Shown here in pieces: positions 45,143 through 53,709 of a stretch of DNA of 53,709 nt. This DNA is from an uncultured Halieaceae bacterium. Its GTDB lineage: Bacteria > Pseudomonadota > Gammaproteobacteria > Pseudomonadales > Halieaceae. How positions within the stretch are numbered: position 1 is the stretch's first letter; every line of letters starts with the position of its first letter. The stretch covers positions 1 to 53,709 of the forward strand of contig CALJFL010000052.1 in NCBI GenBank assembly GCA_938074135.1. The letters are read 5' to 3'. Made by a program: the position numbers and the translations under genes. The notes under the pieces are model-generated. The model saw only the letters and a list, made by a program, of their open reading frames with translations. It had not been told where the DNA came from and ran no database searches.

Positions 45143-46428
45143 CTGGCATCCACCGGGGGTGTTTGCACCTCCGGAATCGTCAGTGCATTACCGTCACGCA
45201 TTGCCCGAAAGGCGGGCGATGTAATCTCCACCTTGTGACCGTGGAACTCGTCGAGAATATTGGCGTGCAGGTTGGAATAGATTTTGGGCAACTCTTCCGG
45301 GTTGCGGGTCCAGCCGTTAATCTCGTAGCTGACATAGTTATCGTCCAGTGAGGTCTGCAGTACAAAGGGCTCAGGGTCGTCGACGATGTTTTCGGTTTTG
45401 CGGGCCGCGCTGATCAGCAGGTTGTTCACGGTTTGCCAGGGCACGTCATAGCCAATGGTGATATTCGTATGCACCAGCAAACCGCGCTGCCCCATGTTCT
45501 GGCTATAGTTGATTACGTTGTTGGTCAGCACCATGGAGTTGGGTATCGAGACAATCACATTCTTTAGGGTCTGTATGCGAGTCACAAAAGTACTGCGCTC
45601 CACCACCCTGCCCCGGACATCTGAAACTTCCACCTGATCACCCACCTTAAAGGCACGAGTAAAGGTAAGCACGACACCCGCCACCACATTGGCAACCGCG
45701 GTGGTCGAACCCAGCGATACCAATACCCCGACGAAAATCGAGATCCCCTGAAAAGCCGGCGAGCTGGAGCCGGGCAGGTACGGAAAAATAATGACCGCAG
45801 TTAGTGCGTAGATCAGTAACTTGATCAGGCTCAGACTGGTTTCAGCCCACTCCGGGTAAAAGTTCTTGAGGTGAATGCGCCGGGTTCTTATACCTTCAAA
45901 AATAAGGCTGATCGTCCGCACGACATAACGGGTGACCAGCAGAATCACGAGGATGGTAACGAGGTTCGGCAGGTATCCGACAAACCCGCTCCAGACATAC
46001 TCCACCGCGGTCACCACCATGACGATCAAACTGGCAGCAAGCGTCATGGTCCACTTGGAAATCATGAGAACGCCGATCAGGGCGAAGACGCCAAAGAATA
46101 CAGCGAGCAACCAGCCTAACCAGCGCCACATCGTGCACCAGAAGCGCTTCATGTCTTCCGATGACATCAGGTCCTGGGCCTGCCAGCGCAGCGGCTTGAA
46201 CGTGTTGTCGGGCAGGGCCTCCATCCGCTTGAGGCGACGGGAAATCAGGAACCGCGAAAACAGCAGCAGCAAAACGGAGACACCGGTTAACCCCGCCGCG
46301 GTGACCAGCCGGATCAGCGGCTCAGTGGCGTCCATCTGGTTGAAAAACTGCAGCAGGGCACTGATGTCTTCCGTGGCTTCTAACGTAAGGGCGTCTAATT
46401 CTGGTTGCGGTGCAGTTGGCTCGCTCAT
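45139..46428 (-). CDS. mechanosensitive ion channel, MscS family
   Basis: 429 residues. Membrane helices lie at about 38-60, 105-130, 135-152 and 155-175, followed by the pore helix and beta domain: VSLGSTTAVANVVAGVVLTFTRAFKVGDQVEVSDVRGRVVERSTFVTRIQT and IPNSMVLTNNVINYS. It releases solutes on osmotic downshock. It converges on the exporter operon. Confidence 0.9.
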   Translation of the reverse strand: MSEPTAPQPELDALTLEATEDISALLQFFNQMDATEPLIRLVTAAGLTGVSVLLLLFSRFLISRRLKRMEALPDNTFKPLRWQAQDLMSSEDMKRFWCTMWRWLGWLLAVFFGVFALIGVLMISKWTMTLAASLIVMVVTAVEYVWSGFVGYLPNLVTILVILLVTRYVVRTISLIFEGIRTRRIHLKNFYPEWAETSLSLIKLLIYALTAVIIFPYLPGSSSPAFQGISIFVGVLVSLGSTTAVANVVAGVVLTFTRAFKVGDQVEVSDVRGRVVERSTFVTRIQTLKNVIVSIPNSMVLTNNVINYSQNMGQRGLLVHTNITIGYDVPWQTVNNLLISAARKTENIVDDPEPFVLQTSLDDNYVSYEINGWTRNPEELPKIYSNLHANILDEFHGHKVEITSPAFRAMRDGNALTIPEVQTPPVDAS

Positions 46429-46747
46429 ATCTCGTCTTATTCGGTGGTGGTTTTTAATTTGCTGCCGCCAAGCTTAGCACTCCCTGCCAGTCGCGCCAGA
46501 GGGCGGGGTTGAAGCGGGCTTCACCACCTCAAACCGGGCCGATACGAGCATCCAGATCGGTGCAAAAGTCCAACATATGAACACTTATTGTCATAAACAG
46601 ACAATACTAAAGGTTACTAGGCAATTATGTCCGTTTAGGTTATTGAGCTGGCGGCCTTCTGAATTTATCATGCGCGCAGCTGGATAGGATGGACCTCACC
46701 AGTTACCTGATTTTAATAATAAAGATATGCCCACAAGAGGATCCTAA
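46429..46747. other. 319-base intergenic region upstream of the second TonB receptor
   Basis: Divergent promoter region for MscS and the TonB receptor. I see the inverted repeat at 46586-46606 and AT-rich stretches just before the receptor gene, but no convincing ORF, RNA gene or strong sigma-70 promoter. Confidence 0.6.
46586..46606. promoter_or_regulatory. inverted repeat upstream of TonB receptor
   Basis: TATTGTC (46586-46592) and GACAATA (46600-46606) form perfect 7-bp arms around ATAAACA. It lies about 140 bases upstream of the receptor ATG and 158 bases from the MscS start. The 21-bp length suits a dimeric regulator. Confidence 0.55.
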
Positions 46748-49252
46748 ATGAAACGTTCCCTACTGACAGCGCCCCTGACGGCCGCTGTTGCGCTAATATG
46801 CGCACCATCAATGAGCCATGCGCAGCAACTCGAAGAAGTTATCGTTACCGCACAGAAGCGGGCGGAAAGTCTGCAGGATGTACCTATCTCGGTGACTGCC
46901 ATGCAAGGCGAGAAGCTGCAGGACGCCGGCATCCCCAACATGGCCGCGCTGGCCGATTACGTACCCAACCTGCACATCGCCAGCGCCTCGGTGAACACCA
47001 ATATTTATATGCGCGGCATTGGCTCTGGCAATAACCAGGCCTTCGAGCAGTCTGTTGGTATGTATATCGATGGCATCTACATGGGACGAGGCCGACAATA
47101 TCGGGCCGGCTTCCTCGACGTGGAGCGCGTGGAGGTCTTGCGCGGCCCACAGGGCACACTGTTTGGCAAAAATACGGTGGCTGGCGCGGTCAATATCACC
47201 AGCCGCTCTGCTCAACCGGGTGAAGAGTTCAATGGCGAGATCGCCGCTTCCCTTGAGTCGAATGACGGGCAGCTTTACGAGGGTTACCTGAGCGGCTCAT
47301 TGACCGACACCTTCGGTGCCCGGGTGGCTTTCAAGTATCGCGAAACCGACGGCTATGTAGAAAACACCTTCCTTGGAGAGGACGAGGGGCAGATTGAAGA
47401 GGCCTCCTACCGAATCAGCCTGTCCTGGATTCCCACTGACAATCTGTCGGTGGGTTTGAAATACACCAACACAGATTTCGAGCGCACCGGAGCGCCCTCG
47501 GCTACCCAACTCTATCTTGACCCCGTCAGTCGTGCCGAGTTATTTCCCAATCTGGGTACCTTTGGCCGACTGGGCTACACGCTCACCGACGTCTTCTACC
47601 CCGAGATAGCGGAAGAGTCACAGAAGGACTACTCAACCTTCAAGGACAATGGCTATGGGCAGAGTCAGTCAGACGGTATTGGCATCGGCAAAAATCCCGA
47701 TTCCAACGATGAAGAATTCAACACCTATGCCTTGAATATCGACTATGACCTCGGCGGTCTCACCCTGACCTCAGTGACCGGTTATACGGACTATCAATAC
47801 GTTGATGGCGTTGACGTGGACTGGCTGCCACTGCAGTTCATCCATCGGGACGACGATCAGGAATTTGAGCAGATTAGCCAGGAATTCCGCATCACCTCTC
47901 CCGGGGGCGAGTTCTTCGACTACGTGGCCGGCGCCTACTACGAGTCCAGCGAACTGGAGTTTGATCGCAGGGTAACCATTGACGTCAATGTTGACGGGCT
48001 GGTACCGGCGCTGACAGGTGGCCTGCCGAGTGCCCTTTTGCTTATTCCTGAATTTGGCGGTCTGTACGCGGCGGAGCAGATAGCGCGCGATCACCTCTAT
48101 GAACTGGATTCAGATTCTTGGGCAGTTTTTGCCCAGGGTACATTCAACTTGTCCGATACACTGCGCGTGACACTGGGCCTGCGCTATACCGAAGAAGAAA
48201 AAGAAGTGGTCAGTGATCAGTTCCTGTCCGACTCAATTACCGGTATTGGCGTACCCAGCAACAGCTACTTCCTGGCCGCCCTGCAGGCAGGTGAATTCAA
48301 CACCTACGCCTACAACGTTAAGGATGACCGCGAAACCGACGAGTGGATTCCCTCTGTCAATGTCCAGTGGGATGTGGGCGATGACACCATGCTGTATGCC
48401 AGCTTCTCCCAGGGGTTCAAGAGTGGCGGCTTCACCTCGGCGGATGACGGTGAACCCGGTGGCATCGACCAGGGCAGCCTGCCCTGCGCCCCCAACCCCG
48501 ACTTCACCGTGGATATCAATAATTGCTATGACCCCACACGTCCGAACGACGATTTTGAGTTCGACGACGAGACGGTTGACGCCTTCGAAATCGGTGGCAA
48601 GCATACGCTGCTGGACGGTGGTATGACCCTGAACTGGGCGGCGTTCTATACCAAGTACGACGACCTGCAAACCTCAATTTTCAAGGGTATCGGCTTTCAG
48701 GTTAAAAACGCTGCCAGCTCAGAAGTCTATGGCATCGAGGTGGATGCCCTGTGGCAGGCGACCGACAACCTGAGGCTGGGTGGCAACTTTGCCTGGCTGG
48801 ATGCTACCTACGATGACTTCCAGGACGGCCCATGCACTGCGATCCAGCTGGACATTGATGAATTCTGCGGCTCGGACCTGGGCACAACGAGCAATGACCT
48901 GTCAGGAGAACCGACAACATATGCTTCGGATTACAGCGCCGCACTATTCGCTGATTACATCTATCCCTTCAGTAATTCGGTAGAGTTGTTCTTTGGGGCC
49001 GATGTGAACTATCGGGACGATTTTAATTCAGCAGGAGATAACGACCCGCTGGATGTTATCGATTCCTATACCAGAGTCAATATGCGTGTCGGTGCCAGGG
49101 GTGAGCAGTGGGAAATCATGTTCTATGGTCGCAATATCTTTGATGAGGCCAACCTGGCGCAGGGCTTCGATACACCGGTGCTCAGCGGCTCCCACAGCTA
49201 CTTCATGGAAGAGGGTGAAATCTGGGGAGGTCGTCTGAAGTACAGCTTCTGA
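46748..49252 (+). CDS. TonB-dependent outer-membrane receptor (second)
   Basis: 834 residues. Signal peptide to about residue 25, TonB-box-like QLEEVIVTAQKRAESLQDV, plug with IYMRGIGSGNNQAFEQSVGMYIDGIYMGR and RVEVLRGPQGTLFGKNTVAGAVN, then a barrel ending in Phe (GGRLKYSF). An AGAGGA site precedes the ATG. The ligand is unknown. It stands alone and is followed by a strong terminator. Confidence 0.94.
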   Translation: MKRSLLTAPLTAAVALICAPSMSHAQQLEEVIVTAQKRAESLQDVPISVTAMQGEKLQDAGIPNMAALADYVPNLHIASASVNTNIYMRGIGSGNNQAFEQSVGMYIDGIYMGRGRQYRAGFLDVERVEVLRGPQGTLFGKNTVAGAVNITSRSAQPGEEFNGEIAASLESNDGQLYEGYLSGSLTDTFGARVAFKYRETDGYVENTFLGEDEGQIEEASYRISLSWIPTDNLSVGLKYTNTDFERTGAPSATQLYLDPVSRAELFPNLGTFGRLGYTLTDVFYPEIAEESQKDYSTFKDNGYGQSQSDGIGIGKNPDSNDEEFNTYALNIDYDLGGLTLTSVTGYTDYQYVDGVDVDWLPLQFIHRDDDQEFEQISQEFRITSPGGEFFDYVAGAYYESSELEFDRRVTIDVNVDGLVPALTGGLPSALLLIPEFGGLYAAEQIARDHLYELDSDSWAVFAQGTFNLSDTLRVTLGLRYTEEEKEVVSDQFLSDSITGIGVPSNSYFLAALQAGEFNTYAYNVKDDRETDEWIPSVNVQWDVGDDTMLYASFSQGFKSGGFTSADDGEPGGIDQGSLPCAPNPDFTVDINNCYDPTRPNDDFEFDDETVDAFEIGGKHTLLDGGMTLNWAAFYTKYDDLQTSIFKGIGFQVKNAASSEVYGIEVDALWQATDNLRLGGNFAWLDATYDDFQDGPCTAIQLDIDEFCGSDLGTTSNDLSGEPTTYASDYSAALFADYIYPFSNSVELFFGADVNYRDDFNSAGDNDPLDVIDSYTRVNMRVGARGEQWEIMFYGRNIFDEANLAQGFDTPVLSGSHSYFMEEGEIWGGRLKYSF

Positions 49253-49274
49253 CCCTGTCCAGGCCTTGTTCGAT

Positions 49275-49305
49275 AAAGCCCGCCCCGCAAGGTGCGGGCT
49301 TTTTT
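49275..49305 (+). terminator. Rho-independent terminator
   Basis: AAAGCCCGC (49275-49283) pairs perfectly with GCGGGCTTT (49294-49302), loop of 10, followed by a T-run to 49305. It ends the TonB receptor transcript, 22 bases after the stop. Confidence 0.92.
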
Positions 49306-49342
49306 ATTTTGTGCTGTACTACGCCCCTATTCAGGAGCACTC

Positions 49343-50014
49343 ATGGAAACATTTGCCGACATCCACAAGCGCGCGGCCAAACGCTACGGTGGCAAAAGCG
49401 TTCTCGAGGAACTGATGCCCAAGGTGCGCAGCCCACGTGCGCTCGCCGCCACCAAGGACAATCGTTGGTTGGCACAAATGGCTCGCTGCCTGTTCCAGGC
49501 TGGCTTCGTGTGGCGCGTTGTCGACAACAAGTGGGATGGCTTCGAGGATGTTTTCTTCGGCTTCCCGCCCGAGAAAATCGTGATGCTCAGCCCCGACCAG
49601 ATCGACCGCTTCAGCCAGAACCCGCTGATCATTCGCAACCGCCAGAAGGTGCTGGCGGTGCAGGAAAACGCGCGTTTTCTGTGCCAGGTCGCTGCCGAGC
49701 ACGGCAGCTTCGGCAAACTGGTCAGCAAGTGGCCGCAGGAAGACCTGATCGACCTGTTCGCCTACATGAAAAAGCACGGCTGCCGCCTCGGCGGCATGAC
49801 CGGCCCACGGGTGCTGCGCAATATGGGTAAAGACACCTACCTTGTAACAGGCGACGTGGTGCGCTGCCTGCAAAATGCAGGACTGGATATCAAGAACAAC
49901 CCCACCAGCCAGCGCGACAGCAAACTGATTCAAGCCGGCTTTGACTGGTGGCACGAGGAGACCGGCCTACCCTACGCCCACCTCAGCCGGATTGCGGCGA
50001 TGTCGGTGGGTTAG
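49343..50014 (+). CDS. DNA-3-methyladenine glycosylase I-like protein
   Basis: 223 residues from ATG 49343, which has AGGAG about 7 bases upstream; the frame's earlier ATG lies inside the terminator hairpin and cannot be the start. The helical core resembles Tag: WLAQMARCLFQAGFVWRVVDNKWDGFEDVF, SPDQIDRFSQNPLIIRNRQKVLAVQENA and LGGMTGPRVLRNMGKDTYLVTGDVVRCLQNAG. The Cys/His zinc ligands of E. coli Tag were not seen. Base excision repair of alkylated adenine is the family role; the activity of this divergent form is uncertain. Confidence 0.8.
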   Translation: METFADIHKRAAKRYGGKSVLEELMPKVRSPRALAATKDNRWLAQMARCLFQAGFVWRVVDNKWDGFEDVFFGFPPEKIVMLSPDQIDRFSQNPLIIRNRQKVLAVQENARFLCQVAAEHGSFGKLVSKWPQEDLIDLFAYMKKHGCRLGGMTGPRVLRNMGKDTYLVTGDVVRCLQNAGLDIKNNPTSQRDSKLIQAGFDWWHEETGLPYAHLSRIAAMSVG

Positions 50015-50056
50015 AAGTTACCGGTTGATATGAGCCAATAACCGCACCGAATAGTC

Positions 50057-50088
50057 GCCAGGCGCGCAGACAGGTCGTAGCGCCTGGC
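50057..50088. terminator. hairpin between convergent genes
   Basis: GCCAGGCGC (50057-50065) and GCGCCTGGC (50080-50088) form a perfect 9-bp stem with a 14-base loop. It lies in the 80-base gap between the Tag-like gene and the large secreted protein gene. On the minus strand a T-run precedes, rather than follows, the stem, so it is not a classic terminator. Confidence 0.45.
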
Positions 50089-50094
50089 AAAAAC

Positions 50095-53000
50095 CTACGG
50101 GCACCCGTCAGGGTCACCGAGAGCAATGCATGTCGGCATATCCTCAAGAGCTACGCCCTCTGGATCCGTCGGATCATCATCCGCAGCGCTAGGATCTGCA
50201 TTTGACTGCAGCGCCGCCGCATAGGGTGGCAAAGGATCACTATCACCGGCATTGTTGTAGGCGTCAGCAGTGCCACCCAAGCTCAGGATCGCGCCGCGAT
50301 CACTGCCTCCGAGTACATCTGCTGCGGTATCGAACCAGTTAGGTTCAGGGTTTTCCGCGCCCAGATACTGATTGTTGCATATCGCCGCCAGCACCTGACG
50401 ACCGGCCTGGATGCGAGCCTGATCGAGGTGACTGCGCGACTGCCCATTACTGAACTTGCTGGTATGGGCCTTCAATATTCCAAGCGCATACTCGATGGCC
50501 TGTGAGCTGTCTGGAGTCGCCGCAACTGTCACCGGTGTATGCAAGCCGACAAAGTTCTTACGGGACTTTTTGCCTTTGCCCGATGAACTGATCGCGGTGG
50601 ATACTTGTGCATCAACAAGACCATCTGCTATGACCAAGAAGCCCAGGTCGATGTCACCAATATCATCCAAACAAGCCTTCAAAAGTACCGGGTGGTTACG
50701 CCAGAAGCCTATAGTACGTGTTGCACCCGGGGAGACGCGGGTTGTATGCGTATCACAGTTGTTGGTGTTATCTATAACCTCAGCCTGATCAGAGGCCACA
50801 CACGCTTCATTTGTGAATGGACCATCCGAGCCGGTGCCTTGATAGGTGCCGTTAATGGTTATATTTATTTCTGTCGAGCTATCGGAAGAGCTGTAGGGAG
50901 CCAGGGTACCAATGGTGCAGGTCAAGATGTCGCTGGCGATCGAGCACCCATTTGGCAGGGGCAAAGTGGGTACAAAAGCAGAAGGTAGTGCGATATCATC
51001 GTCTGTGAGTACCACATTAGCAGCATCGCCAGTACCCAGATTCCTGACCCTGAAAGAATACGACCAGGCATCATCGAACTCCCTTAGCTGATTGGTTCCG
51101 GTCTTCACGATCTCCAGATCAACATACCAGGTGTTCACCTTGGCGCTGTCCATGGAAGGCGCCGTGTCGACGTCGGTAATAATACCGGTGCCTACGACAG
51201 TGGCTGTATTCATAAAACTGGCCTGGGTGATCGCGATACCCGGAGATGAATCCGGGAACTGGTAAGACCATGTTCCTGACGAAGCAAGCACTGAGGATTC
51301 ACTGAAAATAGCGTTAGGATCTGATGGGAAGCCCGGCAGGTCGTCATCTGAGAGTCTAACAGCGTCGAGATCTTCATCACCATTGTTAGCCACGCCAAAG
51401 CAGTAATACACCTCGGTGCCGTAGTAAACAGTGATTTCATCCTGAGGGTTGGCGCAGTTGCTGGCCGTCGAGACTTTCTTGGTGAGATTTATCTCCGGGT
51501 TGAGAATGTTAACCGACGCACTATCTGAACACTCCTCGGATATTTCATCCGCTACACCCCAGACGCCGTTGGCGAGCAGCCTGCGCAGCGTATCGCCGGT
51601 CAGGGTCTCGTCAAAACTGCCTGAACCACACTCACCTGCACCTAGAGTATTAGGATCTGCTGGTATGGGACCTTGCAATACAAAATCGTCCTCAGGAATA
51701 TTAGGTGTTTCGTTCGGATCGAGCAGACTTAGCGTAGTAGCCTGTAATTTATAATCGCCGCCAGAATTGGCACTACCATCCCAGCACACTTCAGAGCACC
51801 ACGTTACGTCCAGTTCGCCACTAGTGAGAACACCATTGAGCGTTCCTGTTGCACCTGAGCAATCATTGCCCTGTAAAACCACACCCGCTGTAACAGAACA
51901 GTCGAGATCCTCGGCCAATGTGACTTGCGCGGTGTCTTGAACTGGGTCTGCATTCGAAGCATCAGCCCTCGCCGTATTAGTAACAGTAGCCGTTATCTCG
52001 GCGTCAATCTGCTGTACCAACGCCCCATAGGTCACACTACTGGGTCCAAGGTTAATGGGTGGGGTGGGCGGTGATCCGGCCGTACCGCCGGCATCACCAC
52101 CAAACAAGGTAATACTGGTTCCTGAATTAAAATCACCGGTGGCTAGATCATCTTCAAGGGTGACGTCTTCAGCGGCCCCAGTAGCACCCGCCTCGTTCCT
52201 GACACGATAGCAATACTTCACAGAATCGCCCCGCTGCACCTCCACGGACTTACTCAGTGCGCCACCCCAGACGGTGGTGCAATCGGTATTGAGGTTGGTG
52301 AAAACCTGCTTATCTACAAGAAGACTGGGCGAGGCATTAAATGAGTTCTCAAAGGTGCACGAAACAATATCACCCTCGCTTAAATCCACAGTTAGACTGC
52401 TGCCCATTCGGGTAAATGCAAATGCATCCATGTTGGGACCTGAGAAACAGCTGATATCATCCAACGTCCAGGCAGGAAGCCCACTTAGATCCTCGACGAC
52501 TTCAATAGTAGCGTCATCAGAAACTTCTATAACTTCACCGGTCCCAATATCAGGGTCGCCGCCAGTTAAAGAAAAGGCGACTGTGCCGTCGTTACCAATC
52601 TCATAAGTGAATGGGAAACTTTGCGTGTTATTCCCTCCAGCATCCTTAAAAATAGAGAGCGATGTCGGGAAGAAAACCGCATCTGCTGAAAGCTGCACGT
52701 CCTGACTACCCTGCGCGACAGGGTCGCCCGGTTCACCGCCGCTCATATCCCTGAGATCTATCAATCTCATATGATAGGGCGAGCCGGTGATATTGATCGC
52801 TGAATTGAAATCATCCCAATCCATGCGAGTCGATATATGTCCGCCGATGGCGACAATTGCTTCTGTGCCTATTGGGTTAAAGTTAACTGCAAGAGATATT
52901 TTCGTAGTGCTGTCATAAGGCGGAGGATCCGAGGCAGGCTCTTCTGGGTCATAGACATAATCGCCTGATACAGAGACTGTATTCTCAGCACCCCAAAGTG

Positions 53001-53490
53001 TAATAACTCCAGGGATCTGAGCGCTCGGCATTACACTGGTATTGCTTCTGCCAAGCAAACGCACATCATCAATTGGTATCGCTACCGTAGCAATAGCAGG
53101 GGGCTCATCACACAAAGTGGTTCCCAAGTCCTGACAGACGTCAGCTTTTACTACCGTCTCGTTATATGACGTGATGTAATCCAGCGCATTTTTGTCTTTC
53201 TGAGTCGCATCCCATTGCATAGTGAGGCGATAGTTCTTAGCGGGGTCAAGTCCAATGATGTAGTAACGATAAGCAACACTGTCGCCTTCAAAGTACGTGG
53301 CTTTCTGCTTGTTGACGTTGCCGCTGGTCCAAAAGTCACAGGTATCGTGGTCACCCGTGCCAGCCTTGAAATTTGCACACTGGGTAATGGAGACATTTTC
53401 CGCCGACCAACTGCTTGCAGTGAAGGTGATCACCACAAAAATTGACGCTAACGTATTGCGTGCAGCATTAGAGACTCTAGGATACTTCAT
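50095..53490 (-). CDS. very large secreted DUF11-type repeat protein
   Basis: 1131 residues from ATG 53490 (KYPRVSNAARNTL), the start with a good signal peptide (cut near SWSAENVS); the longer frame adds ten residues with no such fit. The chain is acidic, low in Lys and consists of beta-sandwich repeats with the DUF11 pattern (VEIVKTGTNQLREFDDAWSY..., RVRNLGTGDAANVVLTDDDI, LTCTIGTLAPYSSSD), interspersed with Cys-containing loops. Near the C-terminus is TRTIGFWRNHPVLLKACLDD, a segment seen in DUF11-type surface proteins. It has no clear sortase or PEP-CTERM signal. It is preceded by a candidate c-di-GMP-I riboswitch, which suggests a biofilm or adhesion role; the function itself is not shown. 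Confidence 0.82.
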   Translation of the reverse strand: MKYPRVSNAARNTLASIFVVITFTASSWSAENVSITQCANFKAGTGDHDTCDFWTSGNVNKQKATYFEGDSVAYRYYIIGLDPAKNYRLTMQWDATQKDKNALDYITSYNETVVKADVCQDLGTTLCDEPPAIATVAIPIDDVRLLGRSNTSVMPSAQIPGVITLWGAENTVSVSGDYVYDPEEPASDPPPYDSTTKISLAVNFNPIGTEAIVAIGGHISTRMDWDDFNSAINITGSPYHMRLIDLRDMSGGEPGDPVAQGSQDVQLSADAVFFPTSLSIFKDAGGNNTQSFPFTYEIGNDGTVAFSLTGGDPDIGTGEVIEVSDDATIEVVEDLSGLPAWTLDDISCFSGPNMDAFAFTRMGSSLTVDLSEGDIVSCTFENSFNASPSLLVDKQVFTNLNTDCTTVWGGALSKSVEVQRGDSVKYCYRVRNEAGATGAAEDVTLEDDLATGDFNSGTSITLFGGDAGGTAGSPPTPPINLGPSSVTYGALVQQIDAEITATVTNTARADASNADPVQDTAQVTLAEDLDCSVTAGVVLQGNDCSGATGTLNGVLTSGELDVTWCSEVCWDGSANSGGDYKLQATTLSLLDPNETPNIPEDDFVLQGPIPADPNTLGAGECGSGSFDETLTGDTLRRLLANGVWGVADEISEECSDSASVNILNPEINLTKKVSTASNCANPQDEITVYYGTEVYYCFGVANNGDEDLDAVRLSDDDLPGFPSDPNAIFSESSVLASSGTWSYQFPDSSPGIAITQASFMNTATVVGTGIITDVDTAPSMDSAKVNTWYVDLEIVKTGTNQLREFDDAWSYSFRVRNLGTGDAANVVLTDDDIALPSAFVPTLPLPNGCSIASDILTCTIGTLAPYSSSDSSTEINITINGTYQGTGSDGPFTNEACVASDQAEVIDNTNNCDTHTTRVSPGATRTIGFWRNHPVLLKACLDDIGDIDLGFLVIADGLVDAQVSTAISSSGKGKKSRKNFVGLHTPVTVAATPDSSQAIEYALGILKAHTSKFSNGQSRSHLDQARIQAGRQVLAAICNNQYLGAENPEPNWFDTAADVLGGSDRGAILSLGGTADAYNNAGDSDPLPPYAAALQSNADPSAADDDPTDPEGVALEDMPTCIALGDPDGCP

Positions 53491-53604
53491 GACATTAAAC
53501 CCCCGACATCGACCCACCACTGTTCTACTAAGAAACGCGGCTTCCGGTTGGCTGGGGCAATATGAATTACAGCGGCAGAAAACCCAAGCAAACCCAACAT
53601 TGCA

Positions 53605-53676
53605 TCAGGCAGCCCGGCTATCCCGTCATGGGACCCGTAGTTTTCCGTCCCTGTCTTGCGGCAGGTTTGGCTTTTT
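53605..53676 (-). ncRNA. candidate c-di-GMP-I (GEMM) riboswitch, degenerate
   Basis: On the minus strand the leader of the large secreted protein contains GCCAAACC, then the 6-bp hairpin CCTGCC-GCAA-GACAGG (53650-53665, one C-A mismatch, GNRA loop), GGGACGGAAAAC, ACGGGTC, and GATAGCCGGGCTGCC (53608-53622). This order and spacing match the GEMM-I aptamer (GGCAAACC, GNRA hairpin, GGGACGCAAAGCC, AGCCGGGTTGCC). It deviates at the first G of the binding core, at ACGC (ACGG here) and at AGCC (AACT here). The aptamer ends about 115 bases upstream of the ATG. Confidence 0.65.
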
Positions 53677-53709
53677 CTTTTGCGTACAACTCTCTTTCGT
53701 TGAACAAAA

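Noticed and set aside
46710..46725. ATTTTAATAATAAAGA, a look-alike of the MarR-type palindrome upstream of the second TonB receptor
   Set aside because: The right arm (TAAAGA) differs from TAAAAT at two of six positions and the site sits in a generally AT-rich stretch next to the ribosome-binding site, so it is not distinct from chance.
49292..49342. Longer N-terminus for the Tag-like protein
   Set aside because: The upstream ATG lies in the stem of the Rho-independent terminator of the TonB receptor, and the internal ATG has an AGGAG site.
1..53709. CRISPR arrays, tRNA/rRNA genes, insertion sequences or prophage genes
   Set aside because: No regularly spaced repeats, cloverleaf-like sequences, transposase motifs or phage structural genes were noticed on reading; a tRNAscan or IS search was not possible here.

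Overview
The window is about 54 kb of dense, roughly 60% GC bacterial DNA. It reads like an aerobic, Gram-negative, probably marine gammaproteobacterium of the Halieaceae/Cellvibrionales type. The grounds are two TonB-dependent receptors opening with the 'EEVxVTAQKR' plug sequence, an RhlE-type helicase, DevBCA export, a PQQ quinohaemoprotein, paired MaoC proteins and Old Yellow Enzymes. The taxonomic call is an inference from gene content only. No tRNA, rRNA, CRISPR array, insertion sequence or phage gene was seen.

Left part (1-9711): a sulfatase running off the left edge, an aldehyde dehydrogenase, a TonB-dependent receptor, an APH-type kinase next to a class III aminotransferase/phospholyase, and an SDR, all on the minus strand, followed by a divergent MFS transporter.

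Centre (9737-30942): a catabolic island that can be read as one pathway for an indole compound, most likely indole-3-acetate. Three transcription units share a 16-bp palindrome (ATTTTA-N4-TAAAAT) and a MarR regulator. (a) Upper unit, plus strand: RidA-like protein, acyl-CoA ligase, Cys-less thiolase-like protein, DUF35 protein, SDR, Rieske oxygenase alpha and beta. (b) Middle unit, minus strand: isatin hydrolase-like protein, then both subunits of an indolepyruvate:ferredoxin oxidoreductase-like enzyme. (c) Lower unit, plus strand: 2-aminobenzoyl-CoA monooxygenase/reductase-like flavoprotein, SDR, enoyl-CoA hydratase, acyl-CoA dehydrogenase, PQQ dehydrogenase, two MaoC proteins. The proposed flow is: ring oxygenation, CoA activation, retro-aldol release of acetyl-CoA and isatin, hydrolysis to isatinate, oxidative decarboxylation to 2-aminobenzoyl-CoA, flavin-dependent dearomatisation, then beta-oxidation. 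Each family is recognisable, but the assembled route is inference.

Right part (30929-53709): a BASS-type transporter, a second OYE-family enzyme divergent from an orphan solute-binding protein, PPK2, a membrane Ser/Thr kinase, RhlE, an acyltransferase, an amidase, a Nudix hydrolase, a DevBCA-type exporter whose ATPase carries a TerB-like tail, a MscS channel, a second TonB-dependent receptor followed by a clear terminator, a Tag-like glycosylase, and a very large secreted DUF11-type protein with a candidate c-di-GMP-I riboswitch in its leader.

Starts were moved from the longest frame to an internal start wherever a ribosome-binding site, a stop/start overlap or the family N-terminus favoured it. 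These choices are given in the entries.
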